Shown in pieces: positions 1-8,034 of a stretch of DNA of 13,486 bases. Below the pieces are notes generated by a model. It searched no databases, was not told the origin of the DNA, and saw nothing but the letters and a program-made list of their open reading frames with translations. The stretch is from the NCBI GenBank assembly GCA_035439505.1, contig DAORKJ010000097.1:1-13486 (forward strand), read 5' to 3'. The position numbers were made by a program, and so were the translations under genes. The DNA is from UBA7236 sp035439505 (GTDB taxonomy: Bacteria > Bacteroidota > Bacteroidia > Chitinophagales > BACL12). How positions within the stretch are numbered: the stretch's first letter is position 1; each line of letters opens with the position of its first letter.

Positions 1-257
1 CTGAAATATTTTTGTTCTGAATTTGAAATTTCGGTATTATATGCAGCTTCAGCTGTTACAGTAGGTAACATCCCGGCAAAGCCTGCCGAATTTTGCAAGC
101 CGGTAATATCGGTTTCCAGTTTTTGAATTATTATCCCATAATTATTGCTGAGCATTATTGCTTTAGCTTCATTTAATGTTAATTGCTGCGCCCTTGTTGT
201 TAATTGTGTAACAACAAACAGTATTGATATAGCTATTTTGAGATGATTAATCTTCAT
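1..257 (-). CDS. TolC-family outer membrane efflux protein, N-terminal part (cut by window edge)
   Basis: This is the start of the outer-membrane channel of the efflux system whose pump and adaptor lie upstream. About 85 residues are visible. A signal peptide (basic MKINHLK, a hydrophobic stretch, then a likely cut after T-R-A before Q-Q) is followed by LTLNEAKAIMLSNNYGI, the usual opening of TolC/OprM-type proteins, and by LQNSAGFAGMLPTVTAEAAYN, the conserved segment at the first helix-to-strand turn. The ATG at 255-257 overlaps the 3' end of the RND gene by 11 nt, so the two are very probably cotranslated. The rest of the gene lies beyond position 1. The family call is firm. The transported substrate cannot be told. 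Confidence 0.88.
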   Translation of the reverse strand, partial: MKINHLKIAISILFVVTQLTTRAQQLTLNEAKAIMLSNNYGIIIQKLETDITGLQNSAGFAGMLPTVTAEAAYNTEISNSEQKYF

Positions 258-2910
258 TTGTATGAGCAATTTTTTTACGTTTTGATGACCACATCAGATA
301 CAACAAAGGAATTAAGTATAATGTTAAAATCAATGAAAACAATAATCCTCCTATAATCGCAATCCCCATTGAAACACGGCTTTTTGATGATGCTCCTAAC
401 GCCAATGCAATTGGTAAAGCACCTAAGATAGTGGCAAAACTTGTCATCAAAATTGGTCTAAATCGTTGTGTTGCTGCTTCAAGTACTGCATCAAATTTAT
501 CTAAACCCGCCTCTTTTCTTTGGTTGGCGAATTCAACAATCAGAATACCATTTTTGGTAACAATTCCGACCAAAACAATAATACCAATCTGACTAAATAT
601 ATTTAACGTTTGCCCAAAAATAGACAAGGTTAAAACAGCGCCGGCAAGTGCAAGTGGGACTGTAAACATTACAATTAAAGGGTCGCGGAAACTTTCAAAT
701 TGTGCTGCGAGAATTAAATAAATTAAAATTAGTGCCAGATAAAAGGCAAATTGCAAACTGTTGCTGCTTTCTGCAAACTCTTTTGAAGTTCCGGCTAATG
801 CAGTTGAAAAGTCATCATTCAAAGTGCTTTCAGCAATTTTATCCATTACTTCAATACCATCACCTATTGTATATCCGGGCGCAGGGTTAGCAGAAATAGT
901 GGCAGAAACATATCTGTTATATCGAAATAATTGTGGAGGCGAACTTTTATCGGTTAGTGTTACTAAATTATCCAGTTGAATTAATTCACCTCGGTTATTT
1001 TTAACGTAGGCTTTACTTAAATCGAGTGGTTCATCTCGATTATCCCGGGTTGCCTGACCAATTACCTGATATTGTTTATTATTAAAAATAAAAAATCCAA
1101 ATCGCTGACCGCTAAAATATAATTGCAAGGTTTCTGCGATATCGCGAACTGTAACCCCTAAAGCTCGAGCTCTGTCTCTATCAATTTCAACAGTTAATTC
1201 CGGTTTATTAAATTTTAAATTGATGTCGACAACCTGAAATGCAGGTTCTTGTGCGGCCTTTTCCATAAACACCGGAATAGCAGCGCGTAATTGTTCAAAA
1301 TCAGGCGCCTGAATAACATATTGAACAGGCAAACCTGCTCTCCTATCTCCGCCGATTGTTTGCTCCTGACTNNNNNNNNNNNNNNNNNNNNNNNNNNNNN
1401 NNNNNNNNNNNNNNNNNNNNNNNNNNNNNNNNNNNNNNNNNNNNNNNNNNNNNNNNNNNNNNNNNNNNNNNGTTAACGAAACAATAGCAGAAATAATAAC
1501 CGCACCCGCTACTGTAATTCCAAATTCGCGGAATAATCTTCCGGTTAATCCCTGTAAAAAAATGATAGGTAAAAAAACTGCTGCTAAGGTTACGGTAGTA
1601 GAAATAATGGCAAATATTATTTCTTTTGAACCTTCGTGAGCAGCTTGTAAAGGAGGTGTGCCTTTTTCTACTTTCGCATAAATATTTTCAAGTACTACTA
1701 TGGCATCATCAACCACAATACCGGTTGCTAAAACAATACCCAACAACGTTAATATATTGATTGAAAAACCAGCAATATACATAATAAAGAATGCACCTAT
1801 CAGGGAAATTGGAATTGCAATTACCGGAATTAATGTTGTGCGCCAATCTCTTAAAAACGCAAAAATGATAAGCACCACAAGCATAAAAGCGATAATTAAT
1901 GTTTCTTTAACTTCATCAATTGCTTTGCGAATACTAATAGTTGAATCAAGCGCAATTTCATATTTTAAATCAGGTGGTAATTCATCCTTAATTTTATCAA
2001 CCCGATTATAAAATTCATCGGCAATATCGATATAATTAGACCCCGGCTGTGGTGTAATCGCGACAGCAACCTGCGGAATGCCACCATTACCTCTTAGAAT
2101 AGACCTTTCGTTTTCAGGCAATAATTTAGCCTCACCAATGTCTTTTAACTTTATTACCGCGCCCTCGGTTTCTTTAATAATTAATTCATTAAAATCTTCT
2201 TGAGTTGTTAGCCTCCCAAATGTTCGAATTGACAATTCGGTATTATATCCTTCTATTCTTCCAGTTGGTAATTCGACATTTTCTTTATTAAGTGCATCAC
2301 GAACATCCAATGGTGTTAAATTGTATCCGGCCAATTTCACAGGATCCAATAATAATTTCATGGAATATTTTTTTTCCCCCCAAATCCTGATTTCACTAAC
2401 TCCGGGAATTGTTTGTAATCTTTCCTTAAATACATTGTTAGCAATTTCCGATAATTCCAATAAAGTGCGTTGATCACTTTGAATGGTCATCGAAACAATT
2501 GGATTAGAATCTGCACTAGTTTTGGCAACTACAGGCGGATCACAATCCGGTGGTAAATTCCGCACAGCCTGGCTAACACGGTCGCGAACATCATTGGTTG
2601 CTGCTTCGAGGTCAACATCTAATTCAAATTCAACGGTGATTGTACTTCTGCCATCCGCGCTTGTAGATGATAACGAACGTATACCAGCAATACCATTAAT
2701 GTTTTCCTCAAGCACCTCTGTAATTTGCGATTCAACAACATCAGCATTTGCGCCAATATAATTTGTGGTAACCGTAATAATTGGAGGATCGACACTTGGA
2801 TATTCTCTCACCCCTAAAAAGGAGTAGCCAATAATTCCAAATAATAAAATTAAAATGGATATTACTGTTGCAAGTACGGGACGATTTATAGAAACTGATG
2901 ATAAATTCAT
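247..2910 (-). CDS. HAE1-type RND efflux pump, inner-membrane transporter (interrupted by an assembly gap)
   Basis: Proton-driven inner-membrane pump of a tripartite efflux complex, AcrB/MexB-like. It begins with the family signature: a short N-terminus, TM1 around residues 10-32, then GVREYPSVDPP at 33-43. The TM4 proton-relay aspartates are present (VVDDAIVVLEN, D401/D402), and so is the TM10 lysine (GIVTKNGILIVEFAN, K786 in the interrupted numbering). LAAQFESFRDP and QRFRPILMT are also typical. The visible reading frame is 887 codons including 34 unknown ones, while HAE1 pumps run about 1,030-1,050 residues. What is missing falls between the end of TM6 and the second porter domain, where roughly 190 residues are expected, so the 100-N gap is a placeholder. 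The gene follows the adaptor gene after 11 nt and overlaps the TolC start. Drug, solvent or lipid export are all possible substrates. Confidence 0.95.
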   Translation of the reverse strand: MNLSSVSINRPVLATVISILILLFGIIGYSFLGVREYPSVDPPIITVTTNYIGANADVVESQITEVLEENINGIAGIRSLSSTSADGRSTITVEFELDVDLEAATNDVRDRVSQAVRNLPPDCDPPVVAKTSADSNPIVSMTIQSDQRTLLELSEIANNVFKERLQTIPGVSEIRIWGEKKYSMKLLLDPVKLAGYNLTPLDVRDALNKENVELPTGRIEGYNTELSIRTFGRLTTQEDFNELIIKETEGAVIKLKDIGEAKLLPENERSILRGNGGIPQVAVAITPQPGSNYIDIADEFYNRVDKIKDELPPDLKYEIALDSTISIRKAIDEVKETLIIAFMLVVLIIFAFLRDWRTTLIPVIAIPISLIGAFFIMYIAGFSINILTLLGIVLATGIVVDDAIVVLENIYAKVEKGTPPLQAAHEGSKEIIFAIISTTVTLAAVFLPIIFLQGLTGRLFREFGITVAGAVIISAIVSLXXXXXXXXXXXXXXXXXXXXXXXXXXXXXXXXXXSQEQTIGGDRRAGLPVQYVIQAPDFEQLRAAIPVFMEKAAQEPAFQVVDINLKFNKPELTVEIDRDRARALGVTVRDIAETLQLYFSGQRFGFFIFNNKQYQVIGQATRDNRDEPLDLSKAYVKNNRGELIQLDNLVTLTDKSSPPQLFRYNRYVSATISANPAPGYTIGDGIEVMDKIAESTLNDDFSTALAGTSKEFAESSNSLQFAFYLALILIYLILAAQFESFRDPLIVMFTVPLALAGAVLTLSIFGQTLNIFSQIGIIVLVGIVTKNGILIVEFANQRKEAGLDKFDAVLEAATQRFRPILMTSFATILGALPIALALGASSKSRVSMGIAIIGGLLFSLILTLYLIPLLYLMWSSKRKKIAHTNED
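1372..1471. other. Assembly gap (100 Ns) inside the RND gene
   Basis: Exactly 100 consecutive Ns, the conventional length for a scaffold gap of unknown size. The coding sequence on both sides belongs to one RND pump in the right order, but comparison with the usual family length suggests about 550-570 bases are really missing. The apparent continuity of the reading frame through the Ns is accidental and carries no information. Confidence 0.98.
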
Positions 2911-2921
2911 GCGTTTTACTA

Positions 2922-3983
2922 TTAATTTGATTTAACTGAAAGGATTGGTTTAACCGGCATTCCATCGCGCACAGTTAATAATCCTGTTACAATCACCGTA
3001 TCTCCTTTCGAAATACCCTCAACAATTTGTGTGGTTGTTTCTGTTCTTAATCCGGTTGAAACAACAGTCATGGTTGCTTTACCATTTTTTACCAGCATTA
3101 CCGACTGCCCTTTAATTGTTGGAACCAATGCTTCAGAAGGCAATATCATTGCATCCTGAATTGTAGACAAATTAATTTCCAATTTTGCAAATGCACCGGG
3201 AATCAATTCATTATTAGTATTAGGTCCTGTTGCTCTTATTTTTATTGTGCGAGTTGCAGGGTCAATTTTTGGTTCTTTTGCATAAACCGTTGCTGTATAT
3301 AATTTGTTATTTCCTTCCACAGTATAATTCACTGTAGCACCATTTTTAATATTACCCGAATATTTTTCAGGAATACTAAATTCAATTTTAACAGGATGCG
3401 TTTGTTGTAATGTTGCAATTAAATTGGCAGGAGTAACATAACCGCCTTCGCTGATATATCGCAAGCCGATAACTCCCGAAAACGGTGCAGTAATTTTAGT
3501 TTTGGCTATTTGAGTATTTAATAATTCTAATTCTGCTTCTAGTTTTAAGAGATAATTAAGTGATGCATCATAATCTTCTTTACTAATTCCGCCAATTGCT
3601 GCCAATTGTTTTTTTCGCGATTCATCATCTTTAGCCAATTGAATAGATAACTCTGTTCTCTTTAACTGAGAAAGCAACTCTCTGTCATCAATACTTATCA
3701 GTAATTTCCCTGCTGCAACACTTTCACCTTCTTTAAAATACACTCCTGTAACGCGACCTTGAATTTCGCTGCGTATTTCTACTTCCTCATTGGCCAACAC
3801 TGTACCTGTAGCATCAATTGAGTTGTCCATGTTTTCACTTCCGACAATAATTACCTTAACAGGTTGAGCGGGTGGTGGACCTGCAACGACAGGTTGATCG
3901 ACTGATTTCTTTTCCCCACAGGCAGCAAATGCAATAAGCATTCCTGAACCAATCATCACTAAAATATATTTTGATGCACGCAT
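2922..3983 (-). CDS. RND efflux periplasmic adaptor (membrane fusion protein), lipoprotein
   Basis: Links the inner-membrane RND pump to the TolC-type channel. The 353-residue protein has a lipoprotein signal peptide: hydrophobic residues 7-20 and a lipobox ending A-A-C at Cys22, so the mature protein should be lipid-anchored. A Pro-rich linker follows. The two halves of the lipoyl (barrel-sandwich) domain are visible at about 68-99 (EIQGRVTGVYFKEGESV, AGKLLISID) and 164-192 (ITAPFSGVIG, SEGGYVTP), separated by a short alpha-hairpin at about 100-160. The beta-barrel contains the family hallmark KIDPATRTIKIRA near 239-251. The C-terminal membrane-proximal domain has ILPSEALVP and VIVTGLLTVRDGMPVK. 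The gene is first in the MFP-RND-TolC order, 11 nt ahead of the pump. The 71-nt upstream spacer shows no clear TTTG/TAnnTTTG promoter, so whether it has its own promoter is open. Confidence 0.95.
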   Translation of the reverse strand: MRASKYILVMIGSGMLIAFAACGEKKSVDQPVVAGPPPAQPVKVIIVGSENMDNSIDATGTVLANEEVEIRSEIQGRVTGVYFKEGESVAAGKLLISIDDRELLSQLKRTELSIQLAKDDESRKKQLAAIGGISKEDYDASLNYLLKLEAELELLNTQIAKTKITAPFSGVIGLRYISEGGYVTPANLIATLQQTHPVKIEFSIPEKYSGNIKNGATVNYTVEGNNKLYTATVYAKEPKIDPATRTIKIRATGPNTNNELIPGAFAKLEINLSTIQDAMILPSEALVPTIKGQSVMLVKNGKATMTVVSTGLRTETTTQIVEGISKGDTVIVTGLLTVRDGMPVKPILSVKSN

Positions 3984-4054
3984 AATGTATAGATATAAGA
4001 GATATAGAATATTTGTTAAAGTCTAATAATATCAAAAAAGTTTACCAAAAATTG

Positions 4055-4933
4055 TTAATTATCAAAGGAAATACCATAATCTTTTTCCAAAAGTGTTAAA
4101 TCATCTTTAAAATACTGTTTAGCCACATCTATTTCATGTGCAGATAAAGGTAGAATTTCCACTTGTTTTTTATTCATTGCATATACTTTATCAATGATAC
4201 CAGATTTTATCACCAGCTTCCGAAATGGGCGCAAAATAAATGATATAGTTTTCCGAATTGGATTGTTTCGGTTTAAAAGGAATTGCTGTAACCAAATACT
4301 TTTCGCCCCTGAAGCTGCATTAAATTCCTTATTGGCTTCTTCAAAAGGGACATAATTAATATCCAATCGATTGCACAAGTTACGATAAAATGCTTCCGGG
4401 TTGTTTTTTAAATCATTTAATTTAAGTATAACAAGCTGAGAAGCATCAAAGTATTTATTCCAAATGCTGATATGTTTATGATACAAACTGCCATATAAAT
4501 GACAAGTATTATTTACATCAACAATATCGAGTGTATTTAATCTTTCTTTTTCCAAATCAATTGTACTCAGAAACGTATTTTCTTTTTTCTCATGACCAAA
4601 ATTGACTGAATAGTTATAATTACTATACGAACGTGAAATTGGGTCGCGCAGCATAATAATTATTTTCATATTAGGATTATACGCTTTCACCTTTTCCGGT
4701 GCAGCATGGTCCATTAGCAAATAGGTGTCCGCTGTTGTTGTAATTTTTTTTGTTTCATTCGGAAACAAACTATGAAAATAGGATTCACCTCTTTTATATA
4801 AATCGGCAATAGAAAAATAATGCAACTCTTTAGTAATAGAGCTACTCACCTCAGGATGGGCTGCGAAATAAGCAGAAATAGAAGTTGTGCCGCTTCTACC
4901 TGCGCCAATAATCAACACATTTACCAGCGTCAT
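4055..4933 (-). CDS. PAPS-dependent sulfotransferase (carbohydrate type)
   Basis: Predicted to transfer sulfate from 3'-phosphoadenylyl sulfate to a glycan or other hydroxyl/amine acceptor in the cytoplasm. No signal peptide or membrane segment is seen. The 5'-phosphosulfate loop is clear at residues 10-18 (GAGRSGTTS). KELHYFS follows at 35-41, resembling the KExHFF motif of heparan-sulfate-type sulfotransferases. The 3'-phosphate-binding motif lies at 92-106 (IIMLRDPISRSYSNY, with R96 and S104). At 292 residues it has the usual length. Its ATG overlaps the stop of the upstream deacetylase gene (shared ATGA, 4930-4933), so the two are translationally coupled and probably act on the same acceptor. 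The acceptor is unknown. A second, different sulfotransferase begins at 13098. Confidence 0.9.
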   Translation of the reverse strand: MTLVNVLIIGAGRSGTTSISAYFAAHPEVSSSITKELHYFSIADLYKRGESYFHSLFPNETKKITTTADTYLLMDHAAPEKVKAYNPNMKIIIMLRDPISRSYSNYNYSVNFGHEKKENTFLSTIDLEKERLNTLDIVDVNNTCHLYGSLYHKHISIWNKYFDASQLVILKLNDLKNNPEAFYRNLCNRLDINYVPFEEANKEFNAASGAKSIWLQQFLLNRNNPIRKTISFILRPFRKLVIKSGIIDKVYAMNKKQVEILPLSAHEIDVAKQYFKDDLTLLEKDYGISFDN

Positions 4934-5925
4934 TTGCCAAGCCTCCTTTTAAAACGGTAATAATAATATTCGTTGCCAATTATTTCTTGCAACCCATATC
5001 GTGGATGTTCAGCCGGAATACGTTCAATATGTTTTGGATATTTGGTTGTTTGTAAACCGGCAGTACCAAAACTTAAGTCAATGTTTAATTCTCCATACAT
5101 GGCTGGAAATAATTCTTTTACAACACCATCAGCAGTAAAAGGAAAAGCAAAATATTTCTTTTTAAGCCCGAAATTATCTGCAATTATTTGCATACTATCC
5201 CGGGTTTGCAAAAATTGAATTTGCGGGTCGATAGTTCGATATTCAGGATGATTTATTGAATGTGCACCAATGGCATGACCTTCATTAATTAAAACCTGAA
5301 TTTGAGCAGAAGTTAAATAAGGAGTTAACTCAGCTAAATAATCATTGAATGATACATTACAAGCCAAAGCAATGTTATCAATTAATTCAGTATCGCTCCA
5401 TTTAAGTTGTAATAAATATTTTGCGGGATTTGCAATTTTTACTTTTCCTAAACCTATTGAATTAGTTATTTGTTTGCTCAATTCCTCTGTCGCAACTTTT
5501 TCAATTAAAATTGCCACCTTGTATCGATAAAACAATCCTTTATTATCAATAAAATCACTATTTAAAAAAAAGGTGGCAGGAATTCCCATTTGTTTAAGAA
5601 TTGGAGCAACAACCGAATGCATTTCGCTTAGACCATCATCAAATGAAAGTACAAAATACATTTTGCCTTTTTCATAATTTCCTGCAACATAATCATCTAT
5701 ATGCAATGGCGTAAAATGTTGCGTTAGGAACCTCATTTCATCTTCAAAAGCAATTGTGTCTTTTACCGGATAAAGATGTTTGATATGCGGAACAGACTGA
5801 TTGCTAACAATATGATAAAAAGGAAAAATGATGTGTACACCTGTATTTTTCGCAAGGCGCTGCAAATTCGCATTTTTATTGCGATTGTTAAACGTATTAA
5901 AATATAATTGTTTCAAGCTTTGCAT
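4930..5925 (-). CDS. NodB-family polysaccharide deacetylase
   Basis: Predicted metal-dependent de-N- or de-O-acetylase of a sugar polymer or glycan precursor (carbohydrate esterase family 4 type). NodB motif 1 is at residues 94-98 (SFDDG, with metal/catalytic D96-D97), followed by MGIPATFFLNSDFI. Motif 2 is HSINH at 222-226 (metal ligands H222 and H226). A motif-3-like segment FAFPFTADG lies near 259-267 in place of the classical RxPY pattern. An insertion of roughly 95 residues, mostly helical in character, separates motifs 1 and 2. There is no signal peptide: the N-terminus is polar and basic, so the enzyme is probably cytoplasmic, unlike most secreted chitin or peptidoglycan deacetylases. 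The 3' end overlaps the sulfotransferase start by 4 nt. The 75-nt spacer before the gene holds an AGG just ahead of the ATG but no convincing promoter. Confidence 0.88.
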   Translation of the reverse strand: MQSLKQLYFNTFNNRNKNANLQRLAKNTGVHIIFPFYHIVSNQSVPHIKHLYPVKDTIAFEDEMRFLTQHFTPLHIDDYVAGNYEKGKMYFVLSFDDGLSEMHSVVAPILKQMGIPATFFLNSDFIDNKGLFYRYKVAILIEKVATEELSKQITNSIGLGKVKIANPAKYLLQLKWSDTELIDNIALACNVSFNDYLAELTPYLTSAQIQVLINEGHAIGAHSINHPEYRTIDPQIQFLQTRDSMQIIADNFGLKKKYFAFPFTADGVVKELFPAMYGELNIDLSFGTAGLQTTKYPKHIERIPAEHPRYGLQEIIGNEYYYYRFKRRLGK

Positions 5926-6000
5926 GCACCTATTGAATAAAGCATGTAAAGCTAAATCAATTCACTTAAAACGTTCTCCTCATTTATCCATCTTTTACAA

Positions 6001-7083
6001 TTAAGCAAATAAATCGAAATCCAGTTTCAACTGGCCGGGACGCTTAAACGATTTGATATTATATTCAAAAGCTTTCTTTTTTGGCATGTATTTGTCGCGC
6101 ATCAAATAAAAAAGTTGATGGATACTATTAGCTAATTCACCATCACCGCGCATCCTGAGTGACCAGCGACTATCATTAAGTTGTCCCTGATGAGTAGAAC
6201 GAATATTATTGAGCACTTTTTCTGCTTTCATAGGATATGTTTTCCAAATCCAATCGGTAAAAATTTTATCGAGTGCGCCGTTTAAACGAACCATTGTATA
6301 ATTGGCAGTTTGTGCACCGGCATCGGCAGCAGCATTCATGATATCAGGAATTTCCGAATCAGTAAGACCCGGTATAATTGGACCTATCATTACACCGACA
6401 GGAATTCCGGCTTCTGCCAGTTTTTCAATGGTTTTAAGCCTGTTGCCACAGCTGGAGGTGCGTGGTTCCAACTGACGACGTAAATCTTCCTTCAATGTTG
6501 TAATAGTAATATTTACGAAAATCAGATTTTCCTTAGCCAGGTCTTTGAGTATATCAATATCGCGGAGAATTAATTGGTTTTTGGTGATAATACCAGCCGG
6601 GTTTTTAAACTTACGGCATACCTCGAGTAAACTTCTGGTAATGCCTAACTTCCGCTCCACGGGCTGATAACAATCAGTATTTCCGGAAAAAGTTACCGGT
6701 CCCGGCACCCATTTTTGCTCCATAAATACTTTTTCCAGCAATTCGGCAGCATTATGTTTAACAATAATTTTAGTTTCAAAATCCAATCCGGCGCTAAACC
6801 CCCAATAGTTATGCGAATTGCGCGCATAACAATATATACAACCATGTTCACAGCCCTGATAAGGGTTTACAGAATACATCATGGCAGCATCGGGCATTTC
6901 CAATTTATTGAGTATTTTTTTGGGCTGTTCAATAAAATACTGCGTTTCACGCGGCTCCGGTAAGGCTTCATCGAGGCCTTCAAAGTGCTCTTGCGTAAGG
7001 TTGGCATTATTGAATGGATTAAAAGGATTAATTTGGGCTCCGCGACCTTTAAAAAATTTTTCTTCAAATTTTGGAAATTCCAT
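6001..7083 (-). CDS. PA0069-family (spore photoproduct lyase-like) radical SAM protein
   Basis: A radical S-adenosylmethionine enzyme of unproven reaction. The iron-sulfur cluster motif reads NPYQGCEHGCIYCYAR (CxxxCxxC) and is followed by NYWGFSAGLDFETKI. FFKGRGAQINPFNPF near the N-terminus and FSGNTDCYQPVERKLGITR are typical of the family annotated as PA0069/Rv2578c. The reading frame stays open to a TTG at 7104, and ATGs occur at 7092 and 7083. I chose 7083 because it leaves the promoter and paired dyads at 7086-7127 outside the gene and puts the ATG about a dozen nt after the expected transcription start; 7092 is the alternative. It is divergent from an XRE-S24 regulator, so control by that protein is likely. 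A role linked to DNA damage is only a guess from the S24 neighbour and the distant relation to SPL. Confidence 0.9.
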   Translation of the reverse strand: MEFPKFEEKFFKGRGAQINPFNPFNNANLTQEHFEGLDEALPEPRETQYFIEQPKKILNKLEMPDAAMMYSVNPYQGCEHGCIYCYARNSHNYWGFSAGLDFETKIIVKHNAAELLEKVFMEQKWVPGPVTFSGNTDCYQPVERKLGITRSLLEVCRKFKNPAGIITKNQLILRDIDILKDLAKENLIFVNITITTLKEDLRRQLEPRTSSCGNRLKTIEKLAEAGIPVGVMIGPIIPGLTDSEIPDIMNAAADAGAQTANYTMVRLNGALDKIFTDWIWKTYPMKAEKVLNNIRSTHQGQLNDSRWSLRMRGDGELANSIHQLFYLMRDKYMPKKKAFEYNIKSFKRPGQLKLDFDLFA

Positions 7084-7100
7084 AATTGTCATTATTTTTG
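7070..7100 (+). promoter_or_regulatory. Predicted promoter of the XRE-S24 regulator gene
   Basis: TTTG at 7070-7073 and TATTTTTG at 7093-7100 are separated by 19 nt, an exact match to the Bacteroidota pattern TTTG-N19-TAnnTTTG. Transcription would start near 7107, giving a leader of about 40 nt before the ATG at 7148. The -33 box lies within the first codons of the divergent radical SAM gene. The -7 box lies inside the first GTCA-N7-TGAC dyad. Prediction from pattern only. Confidence 0.55.
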
Positions 7101-7127
7101 ACAAATAAAGTCATATTTTCTGACAAA
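7086..7127. repeat. Two tandem GTCA-N7-TGAC dyads, candidate operator between divergent genes
   Basis: Copy 1 (7086-7105) and copy 2 (7108-7127) are 20-bp units that match at 15 of 20 positions and repeat at a 22-bp offset, about two helical turns. Each contains GTCA and TGAC half-sites separated by 7 nt: 7088-7091 with 7099-7102, and 7110-7113 with 7121-7124. In copy 1 the arms extend to TTGTCA/TGACAA. Together the copies cover the predicted -7 boxes of both divergent promoters. The simplest reading is a pair of dimer sites for the adjacent XRE-S24 protein. Binding itself is inferred. Confidence 0.55.
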
Positions 7128-7133
7128 AACAAA
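7102..7133 (-). promoter_or_regulatory. Predicted promoter of the radical SAM gene
   Basis: On the minus strand TTTG (7133-7130) is followed after 20 nt by TTTATTTG (7109-7102). This is one mismatch from TAnnTTTG at the normal distance. The transcript would begin around 7095, about a dozen nt before the ATG at 7083. The -7 box straddles the junction of the two dyad copies. The AT-rich background makes chance matches possible. Confidence 0.4.
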
Positions 7134-7147
7134 AAAAATAAATTGTT

Positions 7148-7951
7148 ATGGCACTAATTGGTTCAAATCTCAGACATCTAAGAAACGAGCGAAAGCTTAG
7201 TCAGCAGGAACTTGCAGACCTTGTAGGTATAGGAAGGACAACAATTGCCAACATTGAAGCCAACCTGGCCAACCCCGGTCATAAGACATTGCTTGAAATA
7301 GTCAAAGTTTTTGACATAACAATTGATGAGCTCTTGCATACCGACCTAACTAAGCGGATTAAGCAGGTTGTTACCAAGGATATAGAAAAGGGAAGCGGCA
7401 CTATTATGTATCGTCCCATTGTGATAACTGTTGATGAGCAGGGACAGGAAAACATTGTAATGGTGGATACAAAAGCTGCTGCAGGTTACCCTACCCGTTA
7501 CCTGGAACCGGAATATTATAAAGAACTACCGGCCTTTAAACTTCCGGGTTCGGACTATAGAAACGGCACTTTCAGGTGTTTTCAGATTGAAGGTGACAGT
7601 ATGCAGGACACTATTCAACATGGCGACTATGTTATTGGCCGCTTTTGCGATAATCATTTCAAGGATGTGCGTGATGGTTATATCCATGTAGTGGTTACCG
7701 CCGATAATGTATTAGTAAAACGGTTGATCAACAGAGCAGAAACTGAACATAAATTATACCTGATTAGTGATAACGATGCTTACCCTGAAATAGCGGTAGA
7801 CATTGATGATGTGAAAGAAATATGGTTTGTGAAAAGTAAATTGTCGTCCTACATGCCGGTAAAAAAGAATGACCTGGACAAGTTAATCGGAGATCTGACT
7901 ATGCAAGTTCATCTTTTGAAAAGCAGGCTGGACAACATCGAGCGGAATTAG
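7148..7951 (+). CDS. XRE-family regulator with S24 (LexA/cI-like) self-cleavage domain
   Basis: A DNA-binding repressor of the cI/LexA type. The helix-turn-helix lies at about residues 5-62 (LRHLRNERKLSQQELADLVG, then IGRTTIANIEAN). After a linker comes an S24 peptidase-like domain from about 108 to 235. It keeps the nucleophile Ser151 in EGDSM, the general base Lys191 in VLVKRL, and an Ala-Gly pair (A112-G113 in KAAAGY) where LexA-type proteins cut themselves. The C-terminal tail (about 241-265) looks like a short coiled coil. All parts needed for damage-triggered autocleavage are thus present, though whether it happens is unknown. The ATG at 7148 lies 64 nt from the divergent radical SAM start. 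The dyads between them suggest autoregulation. No phage genes surround it, so a cellular rather than prophage repressor is likely. Confidence 0.92.
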   Translation: MALIGSNLRHLRNERKLSQQELADLVGIGRTTIANIEANLANPGHKTLLEIVKVFDITIDELLHTDLTKRIKQVVTKDIEKGSGTIMYRPIVITVDEQGQENIVMVDTKAAAGYPTRYLEPEYYKELPAFKLPGSDYRNGTFRCFQIEGDSMQDTIQHGDYVIGRFCDNHFKDVRDGYIHVVVTADNVLVKRLINRAETEHKLYLISDNDAYPEIAVDIDDVKEIWFVKSKLSSYMPVKKNDLDKLIGDLTMQVHLLKSRLDNIERN

Positions 7952-8034
7952 CACTTCTGCCCCGTCTTTACACATTATTATGTGCAGGTTGATGCCCTTG
8001 GAATAAATATTTGGTCGTTTTTATACTTGTGCCA

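Noticed and set aside
1700..2011. Open frames antisense to the RND pump and several other genes
   Set aside because: They lie opposite strongly supported coding sequence and show no family motifs; they are shadow frames.
3991..4006. AGATATA direct repeat upstream of the membrane fusion protein gene
   Set aside because: Two 7-bp copies in very AT-rich DNA are expected by chance; no promoter or dyad accompanies them.
7084..7104. TTG (7104) and ATG (7092) starts for the radical SAM gene
   Set aside because: Either would place the gene start inside the dyad/promoter block. The ATG at 7083 lies just after the predicted transcription start. The 7092 start cannot be fully excluded.
7148..7951. Prophage repressor (cI) marking an integrated phage
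   Set aside because: No integrase, excisionase or structural phage genes, and no attachment-site-like repeats on either side; neighbours are cellular genes.
7971..7984. CACAT-TATT-ATGTG hairpin after the S24 regulator as a terminator
   Set aside because: Only a 5-bp stem, AT-rich, and no T tract follows.
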